Assembly (NCBI RefSeq): GCF_024158025.1
Contig: NZ_JAMZEL010000009.1
Span: forward strand, 124,001-188,000
Direction: 5' to 3'
Source of the DNA: Runella salmonicolor
GTDB taxonomy: Bacteria; Bacteroidota; Bacteroidia; Cytophagales; Spirosomataceae
DNA length: 64,000 nucleotides
The number at the start of each line of letters is the position of its first letter. Positions within the stretch are counted from its first letter, which is position 1. The notes beneath the pieces are model-generated. The model had not been told where the DNA came from. It did no database searches and saw only the letters and a list, made by a program, of their open reading frames with translations. The position numbers were made by a program, and so were the translations under genes. Shown here in pieces: positions 25,380 through 34,189 of the stretch.

Positions 25380-25657
25380 TTTACATTTCGAATCCTCAAA
25401 AACGTAATATCACAAGCCTTACATTCACTTTGGTATTATTTCTGAAATGTTTGCTTGTCATTAAACAACTAAATGAGTAACAAAATCTAGGTTTGGACTA
25501 TAATAAATCCCAAAACACAACTCGTGTTATCTGTGGGGGCGAACACTTTGTCATTTTTATAAAAAAAAACTGCATCTCTATATACTATTGCATATATACC
25601 TCTATACCTCCCAAAACGGTGCATTAACCGCCATAGCCTACCCTCAAATATAAAAAA

Positions 25658-25683
25658 ACAGCCGGCTGTTTCCAACCGGCTGT
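25658..25683 (-). terminator. Rho-independent terminator after S9 peptidase gene
   Basis: ACAGCCGG (25658-25665) pairs with CCGGCTGT (25676-25683); on the minus strand the stem is followed by TTTTTTTATA. It lies 42 bp past the peptidase stop. The rest of the 345-bp gap 25380-25724 is AT-rich without further recognisable signals. Confidence 0.8.
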
Positions 25684-25724
25684 CCTTAAAACGGAGTAGA
25701 TTCCTACGGAATGATAAAAGTACC

Positions 25725-28205
25725 TTAGCGCTTCTCGCCCGACATTTGTCCCGTCTTGGTGGCGGGGGTCGTGGCGGGCGCGTTTTTCACATATTTGTCC
25801 AACCAGCCGTTCATTTCGTACAGCATGTGCAGGAGCGATTCTTTGGCGGTGTAGCCGTGGCTTTCGTAAGGCAAAAACACCAATTTGGCCGTGGCACCCA
25901 TGCCTTTGAGGGCGTTGTAATACCGCTCCGACTGAATCGGGAACGTACCCGTGTTGTTGTCGGCTTCGCCGTGGGTCAATAGGAGCGGGGTTTTTACCTT
26001 GTCTACGTTCATAAACGGTGACATTTTATTGTACACATCGGGGGCTTGCCAGTAGGTGCGCTGCTCGTTCTGGAAGCCAAACGGCGTCAAAGTACGGTTG
26101 TAAGCGCCCGAGCGCGCAATGCCCGCTCTAAATAAGTTGCTGTGCGACAATAAGTTGGCGGTCATAAATGCGCCGTAAGAGTGGCCTCCTACGCCTACGC
26201 GGCTGGCATCCACTACGCCGAGGCGTACGCCTTCGTCGATGGCGGCTTTGGCACTCGCCACCAATTGCTCTACGTAAGTATCGTTAGGCTCATTGTCGCC
26301 TTCGCCCACGATGGGGATGGAGGCGTTTTCCAACACCGCGTAGCCCATGGTGACAAAGGCCGCGCCCGTCCAATAGCTGATGCGGTTAAACTGGTACGGC
26401 GAGCCGTTGACCTGTCCGGCGGCGGCGGCATTCTTAAATTCGGCAGGATACGCCCACAGGAACGTTGGTAGCGGACCGTCTTCTTTTTTATAGCCGGGAG
26501 GCAGCAGCAACATGGCCGTCAAATCCACGCCGTCGGGGCGTTTGTAGCGCAGTTGTTGCTTCTGAATGCCCTTAAATTGCGGATAGGGATGCGGGAAAAA
26601 CGTTACCTGCGTCAACGCGGGCTCGGCCGCTTTTTTGCCCTTTTTGGGCGCAGGTTTCAGGTTACGGATAAAATAGTTCGGCTGCTCTTCCTGCGACTCG
26701 CGCGAAGTGAGAATCAAACCTTTTTCGGCGTTCAGAATGCTGATGGGGCGCTCAAAAAACGGTGCTTCGGAGCGGAACAAACGCTTGGCCTGCTTGGTGG
26801 TGAGGCTATACACATCCACAAACGGACGGTCGCCTTCGGGAGAGGCACCTTGGCCCGTGAGGTAGATTTCGTTGGCGGCCGTGATGTCAAGCACGTATTC
26901 GCCGTAGGCATTTTTCTTCAATTCGGGCGTGCCGGGGTTGTTGTAACGGTCTTCCGATGAGCGGTCAAACAATACAACTGGATTGGCAGGATTGCTTGGA
27001 TTCACCAATTTGGTGATGATTTTGCGCGTAGCGTTCCAACGCTCCGAAAACAACGCTATTTGGTCATTGCCCCAGGTCACGCCGCCAAAACGATAAGCCG
27101 CCGCGTAGATTTCTTTGGCTTCGCCGCTGAAAGGCGCCTCCAACGTGTACACCACGTCGCGAATGGCAATTTTGCGCTTGGGGTCGCCGCCATCTTTGGC
27201 TTCTACCCAATACACCGTTGCGGGCGCGTCGTTGCGCCAGTTGTGGTTGCGTTGTCCCGATGGGGCGGCATCCTGCCCCCAGGGCACATTTTCCTGCAAC
27301 GGAATGTCTGTCAGGGTTTTTACCAATGCACCAGCGGCGTCAAAAATGTCTATTTTAGAAGGAAAACGGTTGACCGTTACCAGATACGAAAACGGACGGT
27401 GAATGCTCTCAATCATCACATAACGACCGTCGGGCGAAGGAGCAGCGGTGGCGATGAGGCCCATATTGCCGATTTTTTGTACGCTGCCGTCGAGTCCAAG
27501 TTTCATGGTTTGGGCCGTGGCGTAGTATTCAAATTGCTTCTCGTCGGCGGGACTTTTCAATAAGTCCTGATAAGTAGCGGCTTGGGCCTTGGTGCCGAGA
27601 TTTTCCTGAACGGTCGGTCCCGAAGGCACACGGCTGATTTCGGGGGCGGCACCACGCTCGGCGGGTATTCCTCTGACGATGAACGATTTGCTGTCGGAAA
27701 GCCACTGGTACGGCACGCCCAACACGGCGTTGAGGGCTACGTCGCTTACCTTGGTGGCCACGGCGGTGGCAACATCGACTACGTATAGCTGAATTTTGGT
27801 GTCGGTCGTGTGCGTGAAAGCGATTTTGCTGTCATCCGGCGACCATTGAATCGAGGAAATTTGCGGATTGGCGGGCAAGCCTGTTACCTGAACGTCGGTG
27901 GCATTGGCCGAAACCTGCCGTAATTTAAGGTTGTTGACGTACACCGCCCGGCTCGGGCCGTTGGTGGCGGGGTTGATGCGCAAACCAGCGATTCGGTACT
28001 CGGGTTGTGAAAGTTCGGCAATGGTCGTGGTGGCGGTGTTTCGTTCCGAAATCAGCATCCATTGACCTTTGCTGTCCACGCTCACCGTTGGCGTGGGCGG
28101 GGCGGTGACCAAATCGGCTAGGGGTTTGGGGGGCGTCTGGTAGCCGTCTTGCGCAAACGTAGCGTAGGCACAAAGGCACCAGATAAACAGGAGTGGTTTT
28201 CTCAT
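25725..28205 (-). CDS. S9 family prolyl oligopeptidase (glutamyl-endopeptidase-like), secreted
   Basis: An 826-aa secreted serine peptidase. A signal peptide (MRKPLLFIWCLCAYATFAQD) leads into a beta-propeller of WSPDDSKIAF-type repeats (residues ~40-560), then an alpha/beta hydrolase domain with nucleophile Ser676 in VGGHSYGAFM, the Asp in LLTHGEADNNTG and the His in YESHGYTA. The arrangement and length match the S9 glutamyl-endopeptidase-like group, which cleaves oligopeptides in the periplasm. It is a single gene with its own terminator. Confidence 0.92.
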   Translation of the reverse strand: MRKPLLFIWCLCAYATFAQDGYQTPPKPLADLVTAPPTPTVSVDSKGQWMLISERNTATTTIAELSQPEYRIAGLRINPATNGPSRAVYVNNLKLRQVSANATDVQVTGLPANPQISSIQWSPDDSKIAFTHTTDTKIQLYVVDVATAVATKVSDVALNAVLGVPYQWLSDSKSFIVRGIPAERGAAPEISRVPSGPTVQENLGTKAQAATYQDLLKSPADEKQFEYYATAQTMKLGLDGSVQKIGNMGLIATAAPSPDGRYVMIESIHRPFSYLVTVNRFPSKIDIFDAAGALVKTLTDIPLQENVPWGQDAAPSGQRNHNWRNDAPATVYWVEAKDGGDPKRKIAIRDVVYTLEAPFSGEAKEIYAAAYRFGGVTWGNDQIALFSERWNATRKIITKLVNPSNPANPVVLFDRSSEDRYNNPGTPELKKNAYGEYVLDITAANEIYLTGQGASPEGDRPFVDVYSLTTKQAKRLFRSEAPFFERPISILNAEKGLILTSRESQEEQPNYFIRNLKPAPKKGKKAAEPALTQVTFFPHPYPQFKGIQKQQLRYKRPDGVDLTAMLLLPPGYKKEDGPLPTFLWAYPAEFKNAAAAGQVNGSPYQFNRISYWTGAAFVTMGYAVLENASIPIVGEGDNEPNDTYVEQLVASAKAAIDEGVRLGVVDASRVGVGGHSYGAFMTANLLSHSNLFRAGIARSGAYNRTLTPFGFQNEQRTYWQAPDVYNKMSPFMNVDKVKTPLLLTHGEADNNTGTFPIQSERYYNALKGMGATAKLVFLPYESHGYTAKESLLHMLYEMNGWLDKYVKNAPATTPATKTGQMSGEKR

Positions 28206-28240
28206 TGATTTTAGTTGGTTAGAAGTGTGAAATAGAGTGG

Positions 28241-28684
28241 TTATTCAATGTTTTTGGGTTTTGTTCGTCCAAAAAAGCCAAATTGCTTGCCGAGTTGTTC
28301 TTCCATGTCGCTTAGTTCGATTTTGAGGGCGTGGATAGACAACGAAATCTCCCAGATTGACAAACTCAGCGCGCCGATTTGTAACAATAACGCCACGAAA
28401 AATAATACCTGCGCCACAGATTGATACTGTAAATAGATGAAAAGCATCGAAACCGCGCTCAACAGCAGGCTCGTCACGATGATAAATTGAATGTTTCGGA
28501 TAATATGCACCCGCCGATGAAGGTGTTTGATTTGCTCGACGTAGTTCTCATCGGGGCTTATCCGAAATTTATCGTGCAATTCTCGAATCAAACTGGCGAT
28601 GGCGAGGTAGCGGTTGGTGAAGGCAATCATCATCAACGAAACGGTCGAAAATAAAATAGCGGGGGTACTGATAGCGAGTTCCAT
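28241..28684 (-). CDS. DUF2721 family membrane protein
   Basis: A 147-aa protein with three to four hydrophobic helices: ISTPAILFSTVSLMMIAFTN at the N-terminus, a cytoplasmic helical stretch (HDKFRISPDENYVEQIKHLH), and two close helices FIIVTSLLLSAVSMLFIYL and VLFFVALLLQIGALSLSIW. The order fits DUF2721, of unknown role. It starts 36 bp upstream of, and on the same strand as, the S9 peptidase, so they may be co-transcribed. Confidence 0.85.
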   Translation of the reverse strand: MELAISTPAILFSTVSLMMIAFTNRYLAIASLIRELHDKFRISPDENYVEQIKHLHRRVHIIRNIQFIIVTSLLLSAVSMLFIYLQYQSVAQVLFFVALLLQIGALSLSIWEISLSIHALKIELSDMEEQLGKQFGFFGRTKPKNIE

Positions 28685-28795
28685 ACCGAAAATGGGAGTT
28701 AATAAAGCACGATAATAACGACTTTTTGCGGATAGTGTGCCTTCTTTGTGTACTTTGCACTAAAAAAATACCCACTGTTAGCTTCTGCAATTGTT

Positions 28796-29467
28796 ATGCT
28801 CGAAAACGTCTTTGATTCTCACAAATTTAACCTTTGGAAAGCCAATTTGTTAAAAAATGGCCTTGAAATTCACCACATTGAGGAAAAATTTACCCGCCAC
28901 AACGGCCACGGCGATGCGCTTTTTTCGCTGTTGATGCTGGACGCGACTACCCCCGAGGGCGACAAAATCCCCCCCATTTGCTTCTTGAAGGGCGAGGTAT
29001 TGTGCGTGTTGGTGTGTTTGATTGACGAAGAAACCCGCGAAAAATACCTGCTGCTGGTTCGTCAACGCCGCATTTGCGACGGCTCGCAGACCTACGAGCA
29101 CCCTGCCGGAATGCTTGACAGTGAGTCGGATGCGGTCAAAGTGGCCGCCAAAGAGGTGTTTGAAGAAACGGGGATGACGGTCGAAAAAAATCAATTAATT
29201 CGCTTGTTAGATTACCCCGTCTATCCTTCTACTGGCACGAGCGACGAAACCATGTACTATTTTTATTGCGAGCTCACGCTCCCCAAAGAAAAAATCATGA
29301 GCTACGATGACTTGTTTATGGGAGAAGCCTCTGAACATGAGCGTATTGTAACGGTGGTGTTGCCTTTTGCCGAAGGACATCGCCTCATCAACAATGCCAA
29401 CGGTATTTTGCTCAATTTTCTCTATCTCAAAGCCGTTGGAGATTGGGATTTGTTGAAAAAACTGTAG
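28796..29467 (+). CDS. NUDIX hydrolase (ADP-sugar pyrophosphatase-like)
   Basis: A 223-aa hydrolase of nucleoside diphosphate-linked substrates. The NUDIX box is clear: GMLDSESDAVKVAAKEVFEE-TGM (G-x5-E-x7-RE-x2-EE-x-G-x variant with A in place of the first E position and K for R; EE pair is kept). LVRQRRICDGSQTYEHPAG precedes it as in ADP-ribose/ADP-sugar types. The ATG at 28796 is preferred over 28748 because a promoter-like GTACTTTGC (28750-28758) lies between, so the earlier start would be untranscribed. Substrate not determined. Confidence 0.85.
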   Translation: MLENVFDSHKFNLWKANLLKNGLEIHHIEEKFTRHNGHGDALFSLLMLDATTPEGDKIPPICFLKGEVLCVLVCLIDEETREKYLLLVRQRRICDGSQTYEHPAGMLDSESDAVKVAAKEVFEETGMTVEKNQLIRLLDYPVYPSTGTSDETMYYFYCELTLPKEKIMSYDDLFMGEASEHERIVTVVLPFAEGHRLINNANGILLNFLYLKAVGDWDLLKKL

Positions 29468-29560
29468 ACGATGGCATGGTTATTTAGGGATAATTTGTAA
29501 ATTGTTATGTCCTTTTGGGCGAGTCAACACCATTTGGCAGTTAGAAACAAAAAAAGAAGC

Positions 29561-30091
29561 ATGAAAAAGATTAAAGAAATAGCCTCAAAATACAACGTAA
29601 GTGAAGAAACCGTTTCTTCATTATTGGCAGGACTCAAGCTGTCGGGCGGCCGCCAGGTACAATTCAATATCCCCGAATTGGGCGGTATGGGCCAATGGCA
29701 GGGTGGTATGGTCATGATTGGCGATATGTTTAACAATGCCTTGAAGGCCAAAGTGGCCGAATTGTGCGCCGAGCTGGTGCCGCTCTCGCAGACGATGGCC
29801 GAAGAAGAGAAGGCCGCCGCTCCCAAGAAAAGCAAGACCGATAAAAAAGCCGAACAGGAATATTCGTCGCCCGCGTTTAGTGGTAGCCAAAACGGGAGTA
29901 AATACGCCTACTTCGCGGCTGAAAATGTGCTCGTTGTCGAATTGGAGCAGGACGGCAAAATCACCAAATACAGCACCAAAGGATTTCCGCTCACGGGCGT
30001 GCAGCAATCGCAAGACAACGGCGGTCGTAGCCTCAGTTTTACCTATCCTGGTGGAACCGTTACGGTAAAAGATTTGAAGAAAATCAAGTAA
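29561..30091 (+). CDS. SHOCT-like cytoplasmic protein
   Basis: A 176-aa protein whose N-terminus (KKIKEIASKYNVSEETVSSL) is a small helix-turn-helix-like module, followed by a segment PELGGMGQWQGGMVMIGDMFNNALKAKVAELC. The latter strongly resembles proteins annotated as SHOCT-domain-containing in many phyla. A charged linker (KKSKTDKKAEQ) leads to a C-terminal beta-rich half ending in TYPGGTVTVKDLKKI. Function unknown; regulatory or structural role is guessed. The ATG at 29561 is preferred over 29507 because the conserved part begins there. A strong terminator follows at 30108. Confidence 0.6.
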   Translation: MKKIKEIASKYNVSEETVSSLLAGLKLSGGRQVQFNIPELGGMGQWQGGMVMIGDMFNNALKAKVAELCAELVPLSQTMAEEEKAAAPKKSKTDKKAEQEYSSPAFSGSQNGSKYAYFAAENVLVVELEQDGKITKYSTKGFPLTGVQQSQDNGGRSLSFTYPGGTVTVKDLKKIK

Positions 30092-30107
30092 AAAGCCCAC
30101 TAAGTCA

Positions 30108-30154
30108 ACCGCCCCGAGGATTGGAATTTTGCCCAACTTCTCGGGGCGGTTTTG
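30108..30154 (+). terminator. Strong rho-independent terminator
   Basis: ACCGCCCCGAG (30108-30118) and CTCGGGGCGGT (30140-30150) form a perfect 11-bp GC-rich stem followed by TTTTG. It closes the SHOCT-like gene and insulates the catabolic cluster's regulator downstream. Confidence 0.85.
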
Positions 30155-30183
30155 CATAAACCAAGGTGGATTTGCTATACTTG
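30151..30183 (+). promoter_or_regulatory. Promoter of the MEDS-BTAD regulator gene
   Basis: TTTG at 30151-30154 and TATACTTG at 30176-30183 (one mismatch to TAnnTTTG) are separated by 21 bp, the normal spacing. Between them, AAACCAAGG (30158-30166) resembles the direct repeat AAAAACCAAAG of the P450 promoter, so this may also be regulated by the same protein. Confidence 0.5.
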
Positions 30184-30218
30184 CATTCGGTTGCTCCATG
30201 CGGCAGCCCAACGACACA

Positions 30219-31700
30219 ATGGCAGCAAAATATCTGGGGCTTTTCTTTAGCGATTATTCCCTTCTTTGGCAACAAATCAAACGAATCATCGGTGTTCATA
30301 AACATTGGCTCTACGTGGCTGATGAACAAAGTGTGAGCAGCGTGAAAGAGTTTTTCGAGATTGAATTAGTTGATAATGAAGGAGATGTTGTTTCGTCGGA
30401 AGAGTTTTTTTTGCGGGAACAAGTCGTGCGGGCAAAACCCGTGGTGAAAGCATTACAGGCCCATATCAGCGCCATCCCCACCGAAATGCAAGCAGATTCG
30501 GTCTTCTTTTTTGAAATGACGTGGGCGGTCAGAACGCCTTCAGGGGATATTTATCTGCGCGAACTGCACGAAGCGTTTCAGGAACTGTTGGATTCGTACC
30601 CCGTTACCATCGTGTGCGTCTACAACGAGTCGGTGTTGTTGGACGAACAATTGCTTTTGGGCTTGTTTTCTCACCCCGAAATTTACACGCATGAGGGGCT
30701 GAAAGCGAATCCGTATTATTTGCCGCCCCGTATTATTAAAAAAAATCAACTAAAACCGCGCTTCAACTACTGGCTTTCCACCATTGATACGCATCAGGTG
30801 GTGGATGAAGTACAGGTGGCGGTGGAAACAAACGACGAAAAACAGGCGTACCCTTTGGAGCGGCCTTTTCAAACCATGACCGCTCAAACCAACGAAGGGC
30901 GCTGGAAAATCAGGTGTCTGGGAGAGGTTCGGATTTACCGCGAAAATGGCCAATTGATTGACTGGAACACCAAAGCAGGTGCTACGCGCAAATTAAAAAC
31001 CCTGTTTGCTTTTTTGTTGATTCGCGGCGAAAAAGGAGCTAATACGGAAGAATTGGCCGATTTGCTCTGGTCGGAAGCCGACAGCACCGAGCAGTCGCTG
31101 AATCGTTTGTATCATGCCATCCGTTTTTTGCGGCTCGTGCTCAACGGCCATGATGATGCCTCAAAACAATCTTCTTTCATCGTGCTTCAAGGCTCAATGT
31201 ATTATTTACGACTGCCGTACGACAGTTGGATTGACCTGCCGATGTTTCAGGAGTTGTGTTTCAAAGGCAATCAGCACCTGAAAGAGGGCAATTTGGAGCA
31301 ATGTAAGATTTGCTACGAGTCGGCGGAGCGGCTTTATACAGGCGACCTTTTTATGGACATTCCGCTCAAGTACGTAGAGAACAATGAAAACGATTGGTGC
31401 TGGAGCAAACGCACGTGGTACCGAGAGATGTACTACAAACTTCTATACAGTTTAGCAAAAATTCACCGGCAAATGGGGAATCTTTCGCTGGCGATAAACT
31501 ACTGCGATAAAGCCCTCGGCGAAAATCCCAATTTGGAAGAAGCCCACAAAGAAAAATTGCTGGCATTGGCCGAATCAAAGCGATTTGACGCACTGCACCG
31601 ACAGTACCGAATCTATACTGAATCGCTCAAAAAATTCAATATCGGAGCACCTTCGGAGGAAATCAGACAATTATATTTGAATCTTTCTAAAAAGAATTAA
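30219..31700 (+). CDS. MEDS-BTAD (DcmR-like sensor / SARP-type) transcriptional regulator
   Basis: A 493-aa protein with an unusual domain order. The N-terminal ~230 residues (LGLFFSDYSLLWQQIKRIIG, WLYVADEQS, SVFFFEMTWAVRTPSGDIYL, VTIVCVYNES, HPEIYTHEGLKANPYYLPP) follow the MEDS domain pattern known from DcmR, the dichloromethane-responsive regulator. After a linker comes an OmpR-type winged helix (IRCLGEVRIYRENGQLIDWN ... EELADLLWSEADSTEQSLNR) and a TPR-like BTAD domain (from FQELCFKGNQHLKEGNLEQC to the end), as in SARP activators. I infer an aromatic/hydrocarbon sensor that activates the downstream P450 cluster 89 bp away. The start could also be ATG 30198. Confidence 0.75.
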   Translation: MAAKYLGLFFSDYSLLWQQIKRIIGVHKHWLYVADEQSVSSVKEFFEIELVDNEGDVVSSEEFFLREQVVRAKPVVKALQAHISAIPTEMQADSVFFFEMTWAVRTPSGDIYLRELHEAFQELLDSYPVTIVCVYNESVLLDEQLLLGLFSHPEIYTHEGLKANPYYLPPRIIKKNQLKPRFNYWLSTIDTHQVVDEVQVAVETNDEKQAYPLERPFQTMTAQTNEGRWKIRCLGEVRIYRENGQLIDWNTKAGATRKLKTLFAFLLIRGEKGANTEELADLLWSEADSTEQSLNRLYHAIRFLRLVLNGHDDASKQSSFIVLQGSMYYLRLPYDSWIDLPMFQELCFKGNQHLKEGNLEQCKICYESAERLYTGDLFMDIPLKYVENNENDWCWSKRTWYREMYYKLLYSLAKIHRQMGNLSLAINYCDKALGENPNLEEAHKEKLLALAESKRFDALHRQYRIYTESLKKFNIGAPSEEIRQLYLNLSKKN

Positions 31701-31711
31701 AATACTACTAA

Positions 31712-31751
31712 AAAAACCAAAGAAAAACCAAAGGATTGTTTTCTACATTTG
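31712..31751 (+). promoter_or_regulatory. P450 operon promoter with SARP-type tandem direct repeat
   Basis: AAAAACCAAAG is repeated exactly at 31712-31722 and 31723-31733 (11-bp period), then TACATTTG (31744-31751) matches TAnnTTTG. SARP activators bind heptamer direct repeats with 11-bp period just upstream of the -10 region; the 10-bp gap here fits that geometry. No -33 TTTG is present, as expected for an activator-dependent promoter. Confidence 0.6.
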
Positions 31752-31789
31752 GGTATGTTTTGAAAGTCAACTCAAATAAACAGTTCCCA

Positions 31790-33016
31790 ATGAGCACCTG
31801 TCCCTATCACAAAATAAGCGAAGAATTCAAGCCTTTTGACCTCACAAATCCTTTTCCCTTTTATAAAAAATCGAGGGACGAGCAGCCTGTATTTTACAGC
31901 CAAGAATTAGGGTATTACGTCGTGACCCGTTACGAAGATATTAAGGCGGTGTTTAGCAATTGGAAAACCTACACGTCCGAAAATGCCCAATCGCCGTTTA
32001 AACCGATTGCGCCGAAAGCCAAGAAATTAATGGAAGACCAAGGCATGATTGGTCTGTCGGGTCTGTCGGGACGCATCCCACCCGACCACACACGTATACG
32101 CCGTATCGTTAGCATGGCGTTCAACCTGAGTCGCTTCAAAAAGCTCGAACCGGGCATCAGGGCGTTGGCCATTGAGATGATCGAAAAGTTTGAAAACGAA
32201 GGCCACGCCGAAATCGTGAAGCAGTTGGCGTATGATTTGCCCGCCTTGGTGATATTTATGTTGTTGGGGGTACCCAACGAAGATGTGCAGCAGGTAAAAA
32301 GCTGGGCCGAAAGCCGCCTACTGATTACTTGGGGCGATTTGACGGAAGAAGAGCAGTTGGTTCACGCCCAAAATATGGTGAGGTACTGGGAATATTGCCA
32401 AAACTTGGTAGCGCTGCGCAAAGAAAATCCTACCGACGATTTGCCGGGAGATTTGGTGCGGTTGCAGGCCGAAGGTCACGAAATCAGCGACCGCGAGATT
32501 GCGGCGATTTGTTACAGTCAGCTGTTTGCAGGCCACGAAACCACCACGTCGTTGATGGGCAATGGCATTCGCGAGTTGTTGCTCCATCCCGAAAGTTGGA
32601 AAGCCATTTGCGAGAATCCAAGCCTGATTCCCAACGCGATTGAAGAAATCCTGCGGTTTTCGCCTTCGATTGTGTCGTGGCGTCGTAAAGCACTGGAAGA
32701 CAGCGAAATAGGGGGCGTGACCATCCCAGCGGGTTCCAATTTATTGTTGGTGATGGGTTCGGCAAATCGCGACGAAGCCAATTTTGAAAACGGAGAAACC
32801 TTTGATATTCAACGGCCCAACGCCAAAGAGCACCTGTCGTTTGGCTACGGCATCCATTTTTGTTTGGGTTCGCCCTTGGCAAAACTCGAATTTAAGATTG
32901 TGTTGGAAGAACTAACCCGCAAGATTCCGCACCTCACCATCAAAGAAAATCAAGTCTTTCAATTTGCCCTAAATACCTCATTCAGAGCGCCCGTGGCCTT
33001 AGAAGTGGAGTGGTAA
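31790..33016 (+). CDS. Cytochrome P450 (CreJ-like, predicted aryl-phosphate methyl hydroxylase)
   Basis: A 408-aa soluble bacterial class-I P450. Heme-thiolate Cys358 lies in FGYGIHFCLGSPLAKLE, the I-helix oxygen motif is FAGHETTTSL (247-252 AGHETT), and the K-helix ExxR is EEILR (285-289). The ATG at 31790 is chosen because the frame upstream to 31736 crosses the promoter. It is the first gene of a nine-gene same-strand cluster and is served by the ferredoxin and reductase genes at the cluster's end. In C. glutamicum the homologous P450 CreJ oxidises the methyl group of 4-methylphenyl phosphate; the same role is inferred from the whole gene set, not from substrate residues. Confidence 0.9.
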   Translation: MSTCPYHKISEEFKPFDLTNPFPFYKKSRDEQPVFYSQELGYYVVTRYEDIKAVFSNWKTYTSENAQSPFKPIAPKAKKLMEDQGMIGLSGLSGRIPPDHTRIRRIVSMAFNLSRFKKLEPGIRALAIEMIEKFENEGHAEIVKQLAYDLPALVIFMLLGVPNEDVQQVKSWAESRLLITWGDLTEEEQLVHAQNMVRYWEYCQNLVALRKENPTDDLPGDLVRLQAEGHEISDREIAAICYSQLFAGHETTTSLMGNGIRELLLHPESWKAICENPSLIPNAIEEILRFSPSIVSWRRKALEDSEIGGVTIPAGSNLLLVMGSANRDEANFENGETFDIQRPNAKEHLSFGYGIHFCLGSPLAKLEFKIVLEELTRKIPHLTIKENQVFQFALNTSFRAPVALEVEW

Positions 33017-33043
33017 AAAAGCAGTCAAAACCCTTTTCGTAAA

Positions 33044-34117
33044 ATGAAATACACGTTGTTTTTTAAAGAAGCTTTGCCCGAAGAATATTATTTGTTGGGC
33101 GGCAAAGGGGCAAGTTTGGCCAGCATGAGTGCTGCTGATTTGCCAGTTCCCGTTGGTTTTTGCATTACTACCCACGCTTACTCCGACTTTTTGCACGGTT
33201 CGGCGCTTGCCGAGGCTATTTACGAAAAAGTAAACGGCATTGATTGCACCAACGTGGCCGAATTGGATAAGGTATCGGAAGAAGTGCGCGGTTTATTATT
33301 GGTAAGTCCGTTGCCTTCCGAAGTAGAGCATAGCATCAAAGCTTCGTATCACCAACTTTGTACCCTCGCGGGAGCCACCAATGACCTGCCCGTGGCGGTG
33401 CGGTCGAGTGCCACCGCCGAAGACCTGCCCGATGCGAGTTTTGCGGGACAGCAAGATACCTATCTGTGGGTGGTGGGAGAGGAGGAGGTCATCGAACACG
33501 TACGCCGTTGCTGGGCGAGTTTGTACACCTCGCGGGCCATCAACTACCGTCGCAACCAGCAAATCAAAGAAGACGAAGTGCTGATGAGTGTGGTGATTCA
33601 AAAAATGGTCAATGCTCGCACCGCTGGCGTAGCCATGACCCTCAATCCGACCAACGGCGACCGCTCCAAAATCGTCATTGACGCTTCTTGGGGGCTGGGT
33701 GAGGCGGTGGTTTCGGGAGAAGTTACGCCCGATAACTTCTTGGTAGACAAGGTGATGATGGAAATTCTTGCGTCAAATATTCAAAACAAACACATCGAAC
33801 ACGTCCCCGATAAAATAAACCGCCGGGTGCTGACGCGCGAGATTGTGGACGAGCGGGCCACGCAGCCCAGCCTGAGCGAAGAGGAGGTGAAAATCGTGTG
33901 TCGGATGGCAAAAATTATCGAGAAACATTACCGTTGTCCGCAGGACATTGAGTGGGCGATTGATGCCGATTTGCCCGCTGGTCAGAACTTTACGCTTCTT
34001 CAAAGCCGCCCCGAAACGGTCTGGTCGCAGAAAAAAGCCGCCGCCGCTTCCTCCGTCAAAACGGGTATGGAAGGCATTTTGAATACCCTTATGAACCCTT
34101 TAGCAAGTAAAAAATAA
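33044..34117 (+). CDS. PEP-synthase-like ATP-binding subunit (phenylphosphate synthase / CreHI type)
   Basis: A 357-aa protein equal to the N-terminal ATP-binding domain (PPDK_N) of PEP synthase only: GGKGASLASMSAADLPVPVG, the conserved AVRSSATAEDLPDASFAGQQ, NPTNGDRSKIVIDASWGLGE and FTLLQSRPETVW. The His and PEP/pyruvate domains of a complete PEP synthase are missing. The following gene supplies a His domain. This split is that of phenylphosphate synthase of Thauera and CreH/CreI of C. glutamicum, which phosphorylate phenol or 4-cresol with ATP via a phosphohistidine. A role in phosphorylating an alkylphenol is therefore inferred. It starts 27 bp after the P450. Confidence 0.85.
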   Translation: MKYTLFFKEALPEEYYLLGGKGASLASMSAADLPVPVGFCITTHAYSDFLHGSALAEAIYEKVNGIDCTNVAELDKVSEEVRGLLLVSPLPSEVEHSIKASYHQLCTLAGATNDLPVAVRSSATAEDLPDASFAGQQDTYLWVVGEEEVIEHVRRCWASLYTSRAINYRRNQQIKEDEVLMSVVIQKMVNARTAGVAMTLNPTNGDRSKIVIDASWGLGEAVVSGEVTPDNFLVDKVMMEILASNIQNKHIEHVPDKINRRVLTREIVDERATQPSLSEEEVKIVCRMAKIIEKHYRCPQDIEWAIDADLPAGQNFTLLQSRPETVWSQKKAAAASSVKTGMEGILNTLMNPLASKK

Positions 34118-34123
34118 ACCACG

Positions 34124-34154
34124 CGGACGAATCGAGCCGTTGGAAATTCGTCCG
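34124..34154 (+). other. Intercistronic hairpin between the two synthase genes
   Basis: CGGACGAAT (34124-34132) pairs with ATTCGTCCG (34146-34154) around a 13-nt loop; no T-tract follows. It may set the relative amount of the two subunits through mRNA processing. Confidence 0.45.
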
Positions 34155-34189
34155 TAACTGTTCACTTTATCCTTTAATCATTCGTAATT

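Noticed and set aside
26181..27563. Several plus-strand frames opposite the S9 peptidase
   Set aside because: High-GC shadow frames; the minus-strand peptidase has signal peptide and complete catalytic triad.
31736..31789. Upstream TTG start for the P450
   Set aside because: It would overlap the promoter -7 element TACATTTG; MSTCPYHK at 31790 is the typical N-terminus.
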